Of a stretch of DNA of 8,710 nt, positions 1-7,586 are shown piece by piece. Source of the DNA: CAZNHL01 sp964572965 (GTDB lineage Bacteria > Bacteroidota > Bacteroidia > Cytophagales > UBA9547); contig CAZNHL010000113.1 of NCBI GenBank assembly GCA_964572965.1, forward strand, positions 1 through 8,710, in the 5' to 3' direction. Every line of letters begins with the position of its first letter. The first letter of the stretch is position 1. The notes beneath the pieces are model-generated. The model saw only the letters and a program-made list of their open reading frames with translations, was not told where the DNA came from and made no database searches. The position numbers and the translations under genes were made by a program.

Positions 1-2516
1 TGTAAGCCTAGCGTTATGCTTCCACCCCGGCATATTTCCCTTGAAATAGAGGCACGTTTGAAATCGGTCACAGTAAGTTTTACTTCAATGATACTGTCAC
101 AGCCGGACATGCTCGTCAGAGTATCATGGTAAATTCCCGTAGCGAAATATGTATGTGAACCTAAAGTAATCGATTGTCCGGAACAAATGGTTTGTTCTCT
201 GGAATAAACATTGCTCATGGCAACATGATAAGAAGCATATACAGTATCTTTACAACCCGCTATTGAAGAAATACGGGTAAGGTAATAGGTACCGGTATCA
301 GCAGCCGTGATCGGATTTACGGTCAGACTTGGCGTAGTGACAGTGGTGTTGTTTGGCTTCTTCCATTGATACATATAATAAAGCGAAGCAGGGAAACTGA
401 ATTTTACATTATTACAGTTGCGTACTACATTATCAGGGTTGAACAGGGAGGAAATAGTATCAATCGTAATGCTTTTGGTAGAAGCATTACCACAAATATC
501 ATAGATACGTGCGGTATAGGTACCGGGCAAAGCGGCTGTGAAAACATTGCTGTTTTGTACCGGAAAAAGCTCTGGTCCTGAAATGATTTCATACTGATAA
601 GGAGGCACTCCTTTTGAGCTATCGGGGATAACTTCGATATTGGCAGCCTTGCCACACATGATAGAATTGCCGGTAGAGACAGCAGGAGTTTCATATCCTT
701 TGATTACAACAGTTTCAGTAACCTTGGCACAGGCCAGAGGAGTTGCATTTGCATTGGCACTAGTACTGCCGATAGCACCGTAAGTATACGTGACCTGATA
801 GGTACCCGAAGGCACATTCAAAATAGAATCACGAATTGTGTTTCCTGGGATATTGGAATAATATTTATTTACATTGATGGGGCTAACTGTAATACTACCT
901 AATCTGGTAGAGTTGATAGTATAGTGAATCTGATTTTTGCCAAGACATCCTTTTTTATAAGAAAACTGATGTCCCAAACTAACCACATCTGTTTTCCTGA
1001 TCACCAGAGAATCAAACAACTCAGTGCCACAGGAATCGATGATTTTGAATTTGTAAGTACCTGGTGCAAGGTTTTTTATAGAGAAATTATACCTTGTATC
1101 AACTCCTCCGCCCCAACTGGTATAATTAAAAGTGGCGGGATACGTATAGGTGTTGGAATAGGTATAGTCTTCCTTGGTGCTACCAAATGTGGACGGACCT
1201 GAGAGAAGAATAACTTTGGGCACCGATTTGAAAAATTCCGTATTTATTTCACCTGTAGCTACCGAATCTACACAACCCTCTTTTGATATTCTTTTAGTAT
1301 ATACCGGTTTGGGCGCCACAGGATCTTTAATAGTGTAGTTTTGCGAAAAGCTATTTCCACAAGCATCTTTAATGTTAAACTTATAGGTTTTATTTCCCGG
1401 TAAAGGCATAAAGCTTACTCCTCCCGTACTGGTATTGACAGTTCCAGTCTCAATCGTAGTGCCGGTGGCAATATCTATGCACTCGTAGGTAACCGGTGGT
1501 TCCATATAGGTAGTCATCGTATTACTTGAGGTACAACCGGAATTGTTTATATTCAGATTAGCCCGGGTCATGTACATACAATTACTGAACTTGGAAACAT
1601 AAGAAGGACAGAAATTAAATGGTCTCGCATAGGAGAAAGGAGTTGTTGCAGTGTTCCCGCAGTTGTCGGTCACAGTTACTTTCAGATAGTCTCCATAAGT
1701 CAGGTTTGATAAACTATGCTGCACAGTAATGTAAGTGCTGCTACCGGAAGGACTGGTTGAAAAATGGTCTGGATTGCTGGTTGTAACAACACCGTTTTTA
1801 GTTTCAAATTTAAAAGTATAAGGAGCCCGCAGCAAATCGGCCAACATATAAAGCGTAACATTACTGGTCGGACAACCGATGGAAACATAAGGAAGACCTG
1901 AAATTCTTAGGTTAGAAGAACCGGGATTAGTGAGTGTGACTACATAAGTACGGTAACTTCCGCAATCATCGGTCACACGCACGGTGTAATTACCTGCCGG
2001 AAGATTATCAAACTGGTCACTGCTCTGTGGCGCCGTGGTAACGGTAGAAGGANNNNNNNNNNTAGAAGGAGCAATAAGCTGCCACTGCACAGGCGCTTTA
2101 CCAGAACCTGCACTCAGGTTTCCCTTAATTTTGCCATTGCTGTTACCGGTACAAAGCGGATCTGTTTTGGTAGGATTAAAATCCGGAAGCTGGTAGTTGC
2201 CGGCAACAGTGGCTGTTCTTGTCTCTGTATTACCAAGCCCGTCAGCTATACGGATGGTGAAGGTGCCGGAAGGTAAGGAGTTGAATACATTGCCAGTTTG
2301 TATACCTTGTGTTACCGGCCCTGCAATAATACTGTATAACACAGGAGGGTTAGAGCTTTGGGCATAGACCGAAATACTCCCGTTATTCAAGCAGGTACTG
2401 GTAGAGGTTTTCATAGAATCCACCTGAATCTGCGCTATAACCGGATTTAGAATCACTCCTGCAAAAAAAAGAAGCAGCAAGCACTTTCTTAAAGGAAATA
2501 TTGTAGTTCGGATCAT
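1..2516 (-). CDS. Large secreted repeat protein (SprB/PKD/Ig-like type), N-terminal part, runs off the window
   Basis: Reading the minus strand from the ATG at 2516 gives one uninterrupted frame of 838 codons to the window edge; the C-terminus lies outside. The N-terminus is a Sec signal peptide: basic MIRTTIFPLRK, hydrophobic CLLLLFFAGVIL, likely cleaved near VIA|QIQ. The body has about six or seven beta-sandwich-like repeats. Most end in a pattern like G-T/N-Y-x-V-x-V-x-D-x-C-G, for example LPAGNYTVRVTDDCG, APGTYKFKIIDSCG and LPGTYTARIYDICG. An Ig-like segment with QW...ADTGTYYL follows. The visible end holds a repeat of the kind ICSGQSITLG...TGIYHDTL...GCDSI and the start of another (ICRGGSITLG). 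Such proteins in Bacteroidota are usually exported by the type IX secretion system and act as adhesins or gliding-associated surface proteins. The C-terminal sorting domain that would prove this is not in view. A 10-N gap at 2053-2062 keeps the frame. Function beyond surface or extracellular protein is inference. Confidence 0.85.
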   Translation of the reverse strand, partial: MIRTTIFPLRKCLLLLFFAGVILNPVIAQIQVDSMKTSTSTCLNNGSISVYAQSSNPPVLYSIIAGPVTQGIQTGNVFNSLPSGTFTIRIADGLGNTETRTATVAGNYQLPDFNPTKTDPLCTGNSNGKIKGNLSAGSGKAPVQWQLIAPSXXXXPSTVTTAPQSSDQFDNLPAGNYTVRVTDDCGSYRTYVVTLTNPGSSNLRISGLPYVSIGCPTSNVTLYMLADLLRAPYTFKFETKNGVVTTSNPDHFSTSPSGSSTYITVQHSLSNLTYGDYLKVTVTDNCGNTATTPFSYARPFNFCPSYVSKFSNCMYMTRANLNINNSGCTSSNTMTTYMEPPVTYECIDIATGTTIETGTVNTSTGGVSFMPLPGNKTYKFNIKDACGNSFSQNYTIKDPVAPKPVYTKRISKEGCVDSVATGEINTEFFKSVPKVILLSGPSTFGSTKEDYTYSNTYTYPATFNYTSWGGGVDTRYNFSIKNLAPGTYKFKIIDSCGTELFDSLVIRKTDVVSLGHQFSYKKGCLGKNQIHYTINSTRLGSITVSPINVNKYYSNIPGNTIRDSILNVPSGTYQVTYTYGAIGSTSANANATPLACAKVTETVVIKGYETPAVSTGNSIMCGKAANIEVIPDSSKGVPPYQYEIISGPELFPVQNSNVFTAALPGTYTARIYDICGNASTKSITIDTISSLFNPDNVVRNCNNVKFSFPASLYYMYQWKKPNNTTVTTPSLTVNPITAADTGTYYLTRISSIAGCKDTVYASYHVAMSNVYSREQTICSGQSITLGSHTYFATGIYHDTLTSMSGCDSIIEVKLTVTDFKRASISREICRGGSITLGL
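2053..2062. other. Assembly gap of 10 N, flanked by an identical 8-base word
   Basis: Ten N are bordered on both sides by the same word, TAGAAGGA (2045-2052 and 2063-2070). A contig end and the next contig start sharing exactly their terminal 8 bases suggests an unmerged overlap padded with N, not missing sequence. Removing one copy and the N deletes 18 bases, or 6 codons. This keeps the repeat-protein frame and gives ...QLIAPSTVTTAP..., a smooth junction. Confidence 0.85.
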
Positions 2517-2557
2517 ATAAGTATTCTTTATTTACATACACTACAAACAAAACCCTC

Positions 2558-2587
2558 TGAAAGTAACCTCACTCAAAGCTGTTCAAC
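2558..2587 (-). promoter_or_regulatory. Possible Bacteroidota-type promoter of the repeat-protein gene
   Basis: Read on the minus strand, GTTG (2587-2584) is followed after 18 bases by TACTTTCA (2565-2558). The known Bacteroidota sigma-70 pattern is TTTG, about 19-21 bases, then TAnnTTTG, so this is an imperfect match in both boxes. It would start transcription about 35-40 bases before the ATG at 2516, followed by the A-rich leader (TAAATAAAGAA) usual in this phylum. The upstream operon ends in its own terminator, so a separate promoter for this gene is expected. Confidence 0.3.
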
Positions 2588-2689
2588 ATTTATAATATCA
2601 AATAGTATATAAGAAATCTCCCCAAAAAGAACCTATTGCCGTTTCCTTTTTTATGTACCTACTTTTACTGATTAAACTCTCTGTAATGT

Positions 2690-2724
2690 AAAAATGCCAG
2701 ACATCAATTAAGATATCTGGCATT
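2690..2724 (-). terminator. Intrinsic terminator of the receptor/lipoprotein operon
   Basis: An inverted repeat lies 29 bases after the TAA at 2755-2753. The outer arms AATGCCAGA (2693-2701) and TCTGGCATT (2716-2724) pair over 9 bases. After one C/A mismatch, a further 3 pairs (ATC/GAT) close a 6-base loop AATTAA. Read on the minus strand, the hairpin ends in a run of five T (2694-2690). The operon thus appears to end after the lipoprotein and excludes the repeat-protein gene. Confidence 0.8.
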
Positions 2725-2752
2725 GGGTATTATTTAAGATAATGATCGTTAA

Positions 2753-3973
2753 TTAGTTAAGCACATTTAATGAAGGAACATATACATTGTTCCCATCAAG
2801 TTCTGCTCCTACTTTAAAGTCGTCGGCTCCACCGCCTATGTTAATTTCATAGATATTAGCCTTCCCTCCTTTTATACAAACAGGAATATAGAATTTACCA
2901 TCTTTTACTGAATTTAAACTGAATATCTCATTCAAAGGAACTTTAGGAATATTCAGTTTCGTTACTGTCTTGTTGTAAAGGTCTATTTTATGTAACTGTC
3001 CATAATTTTCACGCAAATTACCCCAAACGCTCAAATCACTTTCTAATATTATATTGGCATACACAATTCCCTTTCCGGCGTACCATGCATTCCAAATACT
3101 TATAGGTGTTGAAAAATGAGAAGATACATCTAATTTATAATCATCGTACTCACCATTGGCAATTCTCACAAATACGCAAGGGGTTTTAGCCACATCTTCT
3201 GAATTTGAAGCCCATTGATTACTTCTTAAATTCCACTAATAGATATCTCCTTTTTCATCCTTAAATGTTCCTTTTGTTCTATATCCGGCCACACTTCCTG
3301 CTGACGCTTTGCTGAAAAGGGTCTTTGGATTGGTAAAAGAAGGATAGTCATATACAATGGTAATAAGCGAATCAGGTATATCGCCAAATACTGAAGGAAC
3401 TGTATACTCAGCAGCTACATAAGCCTTATTACCCGAAACAAGTGCGCGTGCCCAGGTTGGTTTGTAATGTTTAACATCCGGCATCTGGAATCGTCCATAA
3501 CTTTCAACTGTAAAGCTAGCAATGTCCACAACAGCATATGGTGCTTGCCCTGATGAGTTAGGGAAGTTCATCAAAAGCAGGTCATTTGTTTCTGTCAAAT
3601 CCATATAACGGGCAAAAGAACCAGACATTACTGCTGCAGTAGAAATAGCATTTTCTTTTGTAAGGCTATTTTCCGTAATTTTATACTTATCCAATGTAGC
3701 TTCATCTCCGTTGATTACATACAAGTAACCATCTTTCACTACTGCATGGTGTGCAATACCTTCAATACCATTACCAATTACTGAGATTTTGCCCGACATG
3801 ATATCATTAGTCGGAACCATATAAGATTCTTTATCCACTTCCACACCAACAAAATATTTCATTAGGTTAGTCCCTCCCGGTGCAGGTTCATCCTTTTTTT
3901 TGCAGGAGCCAATAAAGACAAGAGCTGTTAAAACAACTGCGCTGATCGTGTAAAATCGATTAGTTCTTTTCAT
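2753..3973 (-). pseudogene. DUF4374 (XusB-like) surface lipoprotein, interrupted by one in-frame TAG
   Basis: The frame opens at the ATG 3973 and closes at TAA 2753, 406 codons, a normal length for DUF4374 proteins. It has one internal stop, TAG at 3238-3236 (codon 246). Both halves are in the same frame: GDIY, then TAG, then WNLRSNQWASNSED. No frameshift is needed. The N-terminus is a lipoprotein signal with lipobox IGSC (Cys24) followed by KKKDE, a charged stretch like the Bacteroidota surface-export signal. The DUF4374 opening is recognisable in YMVPTNDIMSGKISVIGNGI (about residues 51-70), and the family folds as a beta-propeller. XusB of Bacteroides thetaiotaomicron is, as I recall, a DUF4374 siderophore-binding lipoprotein partnered with the TonB receptor XusA. 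The upstream receptor here fits that partnership. The second half has no decay beyond the single stop, so the lesion is recent or a sequencing error. A separate product restarting at GTG 3193 would lack a signal peptide and is unlikely to be functional. Confidence 0.8.
3236..3238 (-). other. Premature amber codon within the DUF4374 gene
   Basis: CTA on the plus strand reads TAG in the lipoprotein frame, directly after the conserved-looking GDIY and before WNL. One base change would restore sense (CAG, AAG, GAG, TGG, TTG, TCG or TAC/TAT). The four complete gene ends visible in this window all use TAA. Confidence 0.9.
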
Positions 3974-3987
3974 TTTGATTAAACTTA

Positions 3988-6402
3988 TTATTTGGATTTT
4001 ATTAGATATTTGATTTTGATAAAAACTGCTCTGCCCGGCTTCTGAAGCAAATAATTGTCGTACGTCTGAGTGTCTGTAAAATTGGACACATCAAATGCCA
4101 GGCTTAAATTTTGTTTAGGAAATGTATACCCGACTCCAAGGTCAAAAACCAACTGGCTTGGTATCATATATTTTGTTTCCTTACTCCCCAGACTTGGCCA
4201 TCTCAGATAAAATTCATGGAGATAATTGGCATGCATGTAAACAAATAGTTTTGCATCTTTTTGAATCACGTTGGGTATGTTCGCAGAAACCCCTGCATTA
4301 CCTAGCAGATACGGAGTGTTTCTAAGGCGGTCACCATAAACGGCGTTAATTGCTCCTTTGTCGTAACGCTGATTATTACGAATATCCAGATAAGTTCCAT
4401 TGGCATTTATTCTTAACCAATAGTTCAGGTCATATACGATCTCCATCTCAACGCCTTTTCCCTGCGTCATGCTCACATTTTCATATATTCCGTTATCCTT
4501 ACCCCCAATGTCATAGATCAGCTGATTCTGTGTATCTCTGAAAAAGGTACTGGCACTAAGCTTTAAGCCATGCAGCCTACCTATCGGAATCCTTCCCAAT
4601 ACAAATCCCAGATTGGCGTTCAGACTTTGTTCCGGTTTGATTCCGGGGTTATTCCTCACTAATATTCCATCACCTAATGCCTCAGTGGGCGTAGGAAGAC
4701 GAACAGATTGTTCAATAGAAAACTTTGTCAGAAAATGGCGATGGAACTTATAAGAGGTAGCCATTCCTCCACCCCAATTAGATTGTTTATTCCTGATTGG
4801 AACAGCAGTTGCCTGGTGTTGACCATTCACTAAAAAATACTGAAGATTATTGGAGGTTATTTTAAAGTCATACCATTTTGCAAATAAGTTCACATATAGT
4901 CTCTCCTGCCATTTTTTGGTTTCAAGGGATAAACCGGCAAACTGAGTATTAATACTTTGTGGTGCAATATTAGGAACCCGGTGGGCGGCTACATATGGGT
5001 CTTCTCCACGCCTGTCAGTGCCTGAGTTAAAGTAATTAAAACCTAATTTGAACTGAGCAGGAAGCTGGTAAGTAAGGTTGATTCTGGTAATCCAGGATTG
5101 GTCATGCATGGTATACAGGGACCTGCCATCACGGCCTATTTCTCCCCCACCTTGCTGATGATCCCTTTTGTCACCTTTCCAGTTATACAAGGCGCTTGAT
5201 GTATCTATCGTTTGTCCCTCCCTTTTGGTATAGCCGGAAAACAAACTAAGGTTTAATCCTTTAGTAAAAAGGTTATTCTTTTGATAAGACAAATGAGGCA
5301 TAACAAGCACCTCTTTGTATCTCAATTTTCCATATACCGTAGCCATTGTCTGCCCGGTTTGTATGCCTTTTTCTTGCGTGGATGCCAGCATACTTATAAA
5401 AAACAGATCAGCCCATTTCTTTTCTACAAAACCAATGTCCACTTTGCCATTGAGTGTCTGAAACTGATCATTGAACCTTCTTGCCGGGTTCTCCCGGGTA
5501 AAGTCAACCGCTCTGAAACCGGTACTCGCATCAGCATAGTTTACACCACGCCCCCACACTTTATAGTTATTGTCTGAATAGGTATAAAAACTTGAAATAC
5601 GGGTAGTAAATTTACTGGCGGAATCGGTATACTGGGCATGCAGGGCAGCCTGATGCGTGTTAAAAGAGCCATAACTATAACTCGCCTCCAGGTAATTTTT
5701 GTTTTTGTTATCGGAAACCACATTGATTGCTCCACCAAGAGCATCTGCCCCTAATTCAACCGGAACAACACCTTTGAAAACATCGATACGCTTGATAAGA
5801 GAAACCGGAAGGTTATTGATAGTATAGGAAGAACCAAAATACTCCATTGGAATACCGTCAATAAAGAACTTAACGGAATTGCCCGACATCCCATCCAGTG
5901 AATACTTATAATTTGACCCCATGCCCCCGTCCTGACGCACCCTCACTCCGGCAGTCCGGTCTAATAATCTGTTGATTTGAACACTTTGAGTTTGTATTTC
6001 CTTGGTTTCAATGGCTTCCACACTAAAACCGGATTCTTCAAGTTTCTGGGCTTCAGACTTTTCCCGGATAACTACTTCATCCAAAGTCTGATGGTCTTCC
6101 TTCAGTTTAAAATTGAGCTTAGGATGGCTTTCTCCTTTTAAAACAATTACTTTTGTTTGCTTTATAAAACCAATGTTTGTAACTGTAACCCGATGTGTTC
6201 CGGCAGGGATATTTTTTAAGATAAAGAAGCCTGCTGAATCTGTCATAGTCCCAAGCTTCAATGAATCAATAGAAATACTGGCAAAAGGAACTGAGATCCC
6301 TTCTGTATCAGTAATTTTACCAGAAATACTGGAGTGTGAAGACTGAGCGAATCCGGATAGGGCAAAAATAAAACTAATAAACAGAGGGATAATTGACTTC
6401 AA
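3988..6402 (-). CDS. TonB-dependent outer-membrane receptor with N-terminal carboxypeptidase-D-like domain (XusA-like)
   Basis: The 804-residue protein should import a bulky substrate, most likely a ferric siderophore, across the outer membrane using TonB energy. Residues 1-19 are a signal peptide (LFISFIFALSGFA|Q). Residues 25-101 form the CarboxypepD_reg-like beta-sandwich typical of Bacteroidota receptors (SGKITDTEG...VPFASI...GFFILKNIPAG). LDEVVI (107-112) is at the usual TonB-box position. The plug spans about 117-235, with FFIDGIP (179-185), RIDVFKG (205-211) and GADALGGAINVV (218-229). The rest is the beta-barrel, ending GRAVFIKIKYLIKSK, a few residues past the usual aromatic end. The start must be TTG at 6402: an in-frame TAA lies at 6426-6424 and the first in-frame ATG is codon 53, inside the first domain. 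The DUF4374 lipoprotein follows after 14 bases, so they are cotranscribed. The substrate is inferred from that partner, not from binding residues. No SusD-like partner is present, which argues against a glycan system. Confidence 0.92.
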   Translation of the reverse strand: MKSIIPLFISFIFALSGFAQSSHSSISGKITDTEGISVPFASISIDSLKLGTMTDSAGFFILKNIPAGTHRVTVTNIGFIKQTKVIVLKGESHPKLNFKLKEDHQTLDEVVIREKSEAQKLEESGFSVEAIETKEIQTQSVQINRLLDRTAGVRVRQDGGMGSNYKYSLDGMSGNSVKFFIDGIPMEYFGSSYTINNLPVSLIKRIDVFKGVVPVELGADALGGAINVVSDNKNKNYLEASYSYGSFNTHQAALHAQYTDSASKFTTRISSFYTYSDNNYKVWGRGVNYADASTGFRAVDFTRENPARRFNDQFQTLNGKVDIGFVEKKWADLFFISMLASTQEKGIQTGQTMATVYGKLRYKEVLVMPHLSYQKNNLFTKGLNLSLFSGYTKREGQTIDTSSALYNWKGDKRDHQQGGGEIGRDGRSLYTMHDQSWITRINLTYQLPAQFKLGFNYFNSGTDRRGEDPYVAAHRVPNIAPQSINTQFAGLSLETKKWQERLYVNLFAKWYDFKITSNNLQYFLVNGQHQATAVPIRNKQSNWGGGMATSYKFHRHFLTKFSIEQSVRLPTPTEALGDGILVRNNPGIKPEQSLNANLGFVLGRIPIGRLHGLKLSASTFFRDTQNQLIYDIGGKDNGIYENVSMTQGKGVEMEIVYDLNYWLRINANGTYLDIRNNQRYDKGAINAVYGDRLRNTPYLLGNAGVSANIPNVIQKDAKLFVYMHANYLHEFYLRWPSLGSKETKYMIPSQLVFDLGVGYTFPKQNLSLAFDVSNFTDTQTYDNYLLQKPGRAVFIKIKYLIKSK

Positions 6403-6536
6403 AACTATAAATTGTATTCTTATTTAGACTTATTCTAAAAACGAAACTCGGGATATAAAATGAAAGAGTAAAGAATATTTCTGCAAACAACCAAATTAGC
6501 AGGTTGAACAGCATAAGAACTAAGCTAATTGACTTT
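6403..6536. promoter_or_regulatory. Divergent control region between the receptor operon and the two-component genes
   Basis: This AT-rich region must hold the start signals for both directions. No box matches the Bacteroidota promoter consensus well. On the plus strand TATTTCTG (6476-6483) resembles the -7 box TAnnTTTG but lacks a clear -33 partner. On the minus strand TTTG words near 6486-6497 could be -33 boxes with only weak downstream matches. The word GTTGAACAGC (6503-6512) recurs upstream of the repeat-protein gene. I see no pair of direct repeats at the spacing usual for LytTR operators. Confidence 0.4.
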
Positions 6537-7586
6537 ATGAAAAATCTTCCAGGAGCCTTAAGAGCCAATTTAAAAGAAATAACCTATCAGACAGCGATCA
6601 TTATAGTATTGGGGATTTTCTTTTCTTATAATCAGGATCATAAAGAAAATGTCACGTTTACCTCACTTTTAGATATTCAGAAACTGGTCTTTTTTGCGAA
6701 CTATATGATGGCAGCCATGATCATTAATTACTTCCTGCTGCCAAAGTTCTATTATAAAAAAAGAACGTGGTTATTCTGTTTCAGTGTTTTTGTTTTGATA
6801 ACAATTGTGGTGGAGATAGACGAACGCATTCTTGAACAAATTTACTATCCGGACACACGTGGCACCTATTTTCCCGGAATTGCCTATACCCTTATTGAAA
6901 CCTTACCTATCATTATTATTGCTGTCGCATTTAAACTGGCCTGGGACTATAACAAAAAACAAAGAGAATTTGAGAACCTGAAAGCACTTGTAAAAGAAAG
7001 CCAGCTACAGTTTTTAAAGAACCAGATAAACCCTCATTTTCTATTCAATAATCTGAACAATCTTTACGCCCATGCGATCAACAATTCTCCTCAGACACCA
7101 GGTATCATTTTAGAGCTTTCTTCTGTTTTACGATACAATTTATATGACTGTAAAGAAAACTATGTTCCGCTTTCCAAGGAAATAACCCACTTAAAGAACT
7201 ATACAGCGCTTCATGAACTGCAATTAGGCCAGCGAGGGAATGTTCGCGTTTCTATTGATACTGTCTCTCAAAATTTCGCAATATCTCCACTTATACTAGT
7301 GGTTTTTGTAGAAAATGCATTCAAACACAGTTTAGTAAGTCTCATAAATAATATTGATATTTCTATTGATATCAGGGTACATGAAAATGGTTTGCTGGTC
7401 ATGCATTGCAATAATAACTTCTCCCCGGAACACTTATTGACAGAACATGCAGGCATCGGATTAGAGAATGTAAAAAAACGTCTGCAACTTCTGTATCCCC
7501 AAATGCATGAATTAGACATTTCTAATGTAAATAATATGTATCAGGTTAAACTTTCTATGAACTTAAAACCTGTTGAGTCATGCTAA
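6537..7586 (+). CDS. LytS-like sensor histidine kinase (His_kinase family, four membrane helices)
   Basis: From the ATG at 6537 this is a 349-residue inner-membrane kinase. Four hydrophobic segments at about 19-31, 50-68, 79-94 and 115-136 form a sensor with almost no periplasmic domain, as is common for this Bacteroidota group. A short linker leads to the His_kinase (PF06580) motif NQINPHFLFNNLNNLY, with His167 as the expected phosphoacceptor. The ATPase part shows the N box PLILVVFVENAFKH (Asn260) and the G box GIGLENVKKRL (306-316). These residues look intact. An upstream TTG at 6504 would add 11 residues (NSIRTKLIDF), but ATG 6537 sits directly before the first plausible residues of the family N-terminus, so it is preferred. 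The gene overlaps the response regulator by 7 bases, which implies coupled translation and a cognate pair. The stimulus cannot be read from sequence. Divergence from the receptor operon suggests that operon as a target. Confidence 0.92.
   Translation: MKNLPGALRANLKEITYQTAIIIVLGIFFSYNQDHKENVTFTSLLDIQKLVFFANYMMAAMIINYFLLPKFYYKKRTWLFCFSVFVLITIVVEIDERILEQIYYPDTRGTYFPGIAYTLIETLPIIIIAVAFKLAWDYNKKQREFENLKALVKESQLQFLKNQINPHFLFNNLNNLYAHAINNSPQTPGIILELSSVLRYNLYDCKENYVPLSKEITHLKNYTALHELQLGQRGNVRVSIDTVSQNFAISPLILVVFVENAFKHSLVSLINNIDISIDIRVHENGLLVMHCNNNFSPEHLLTEHAGIGLENVKKRLQLLYPQMHELDISNVNNMYQVKLSMNLKPVESC

Noticed and set aside
366..1202. Short plus-strand open frames antisense to the repeat-protein gene (366-581, 924-1202)
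   Set aside because: They lack recognisable domains and sit opposite a single long frame with clear repeat structure, so they are shadows of it.
3236..3238. Genetic-code change with TAG read as an amino acid
   Set aside because: Only one internal TAG is seen, and TAG recoding is known to me from some phages, not from Bacteroidota chromosomes. A point mutation or base error is simpler.
5541..5744. Minus-strand 67-codon frame inside the receptor gene
   Set aside because: It is an out-of-frame reading of the receptor barrel with no family signal.
6400..6407. TAGTTTTG on the minus strand, a perfect TAnnTTTG -7 box
   Set aside because: It overlaps the receptor TTG start codon, and no -33 TTTG lies at the right distance. 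Transcription from it would begin inside the signal-peptide codons with no ATG before codon 53.
6374..6568. Minus-strand hydrophobic 64-codon frame overlapping the divergent region
   Set aside because: Its hydrophobicity comes from AT-rich codons, it has no recognisable domain, and it overlaps both the kinase and receptor starts.
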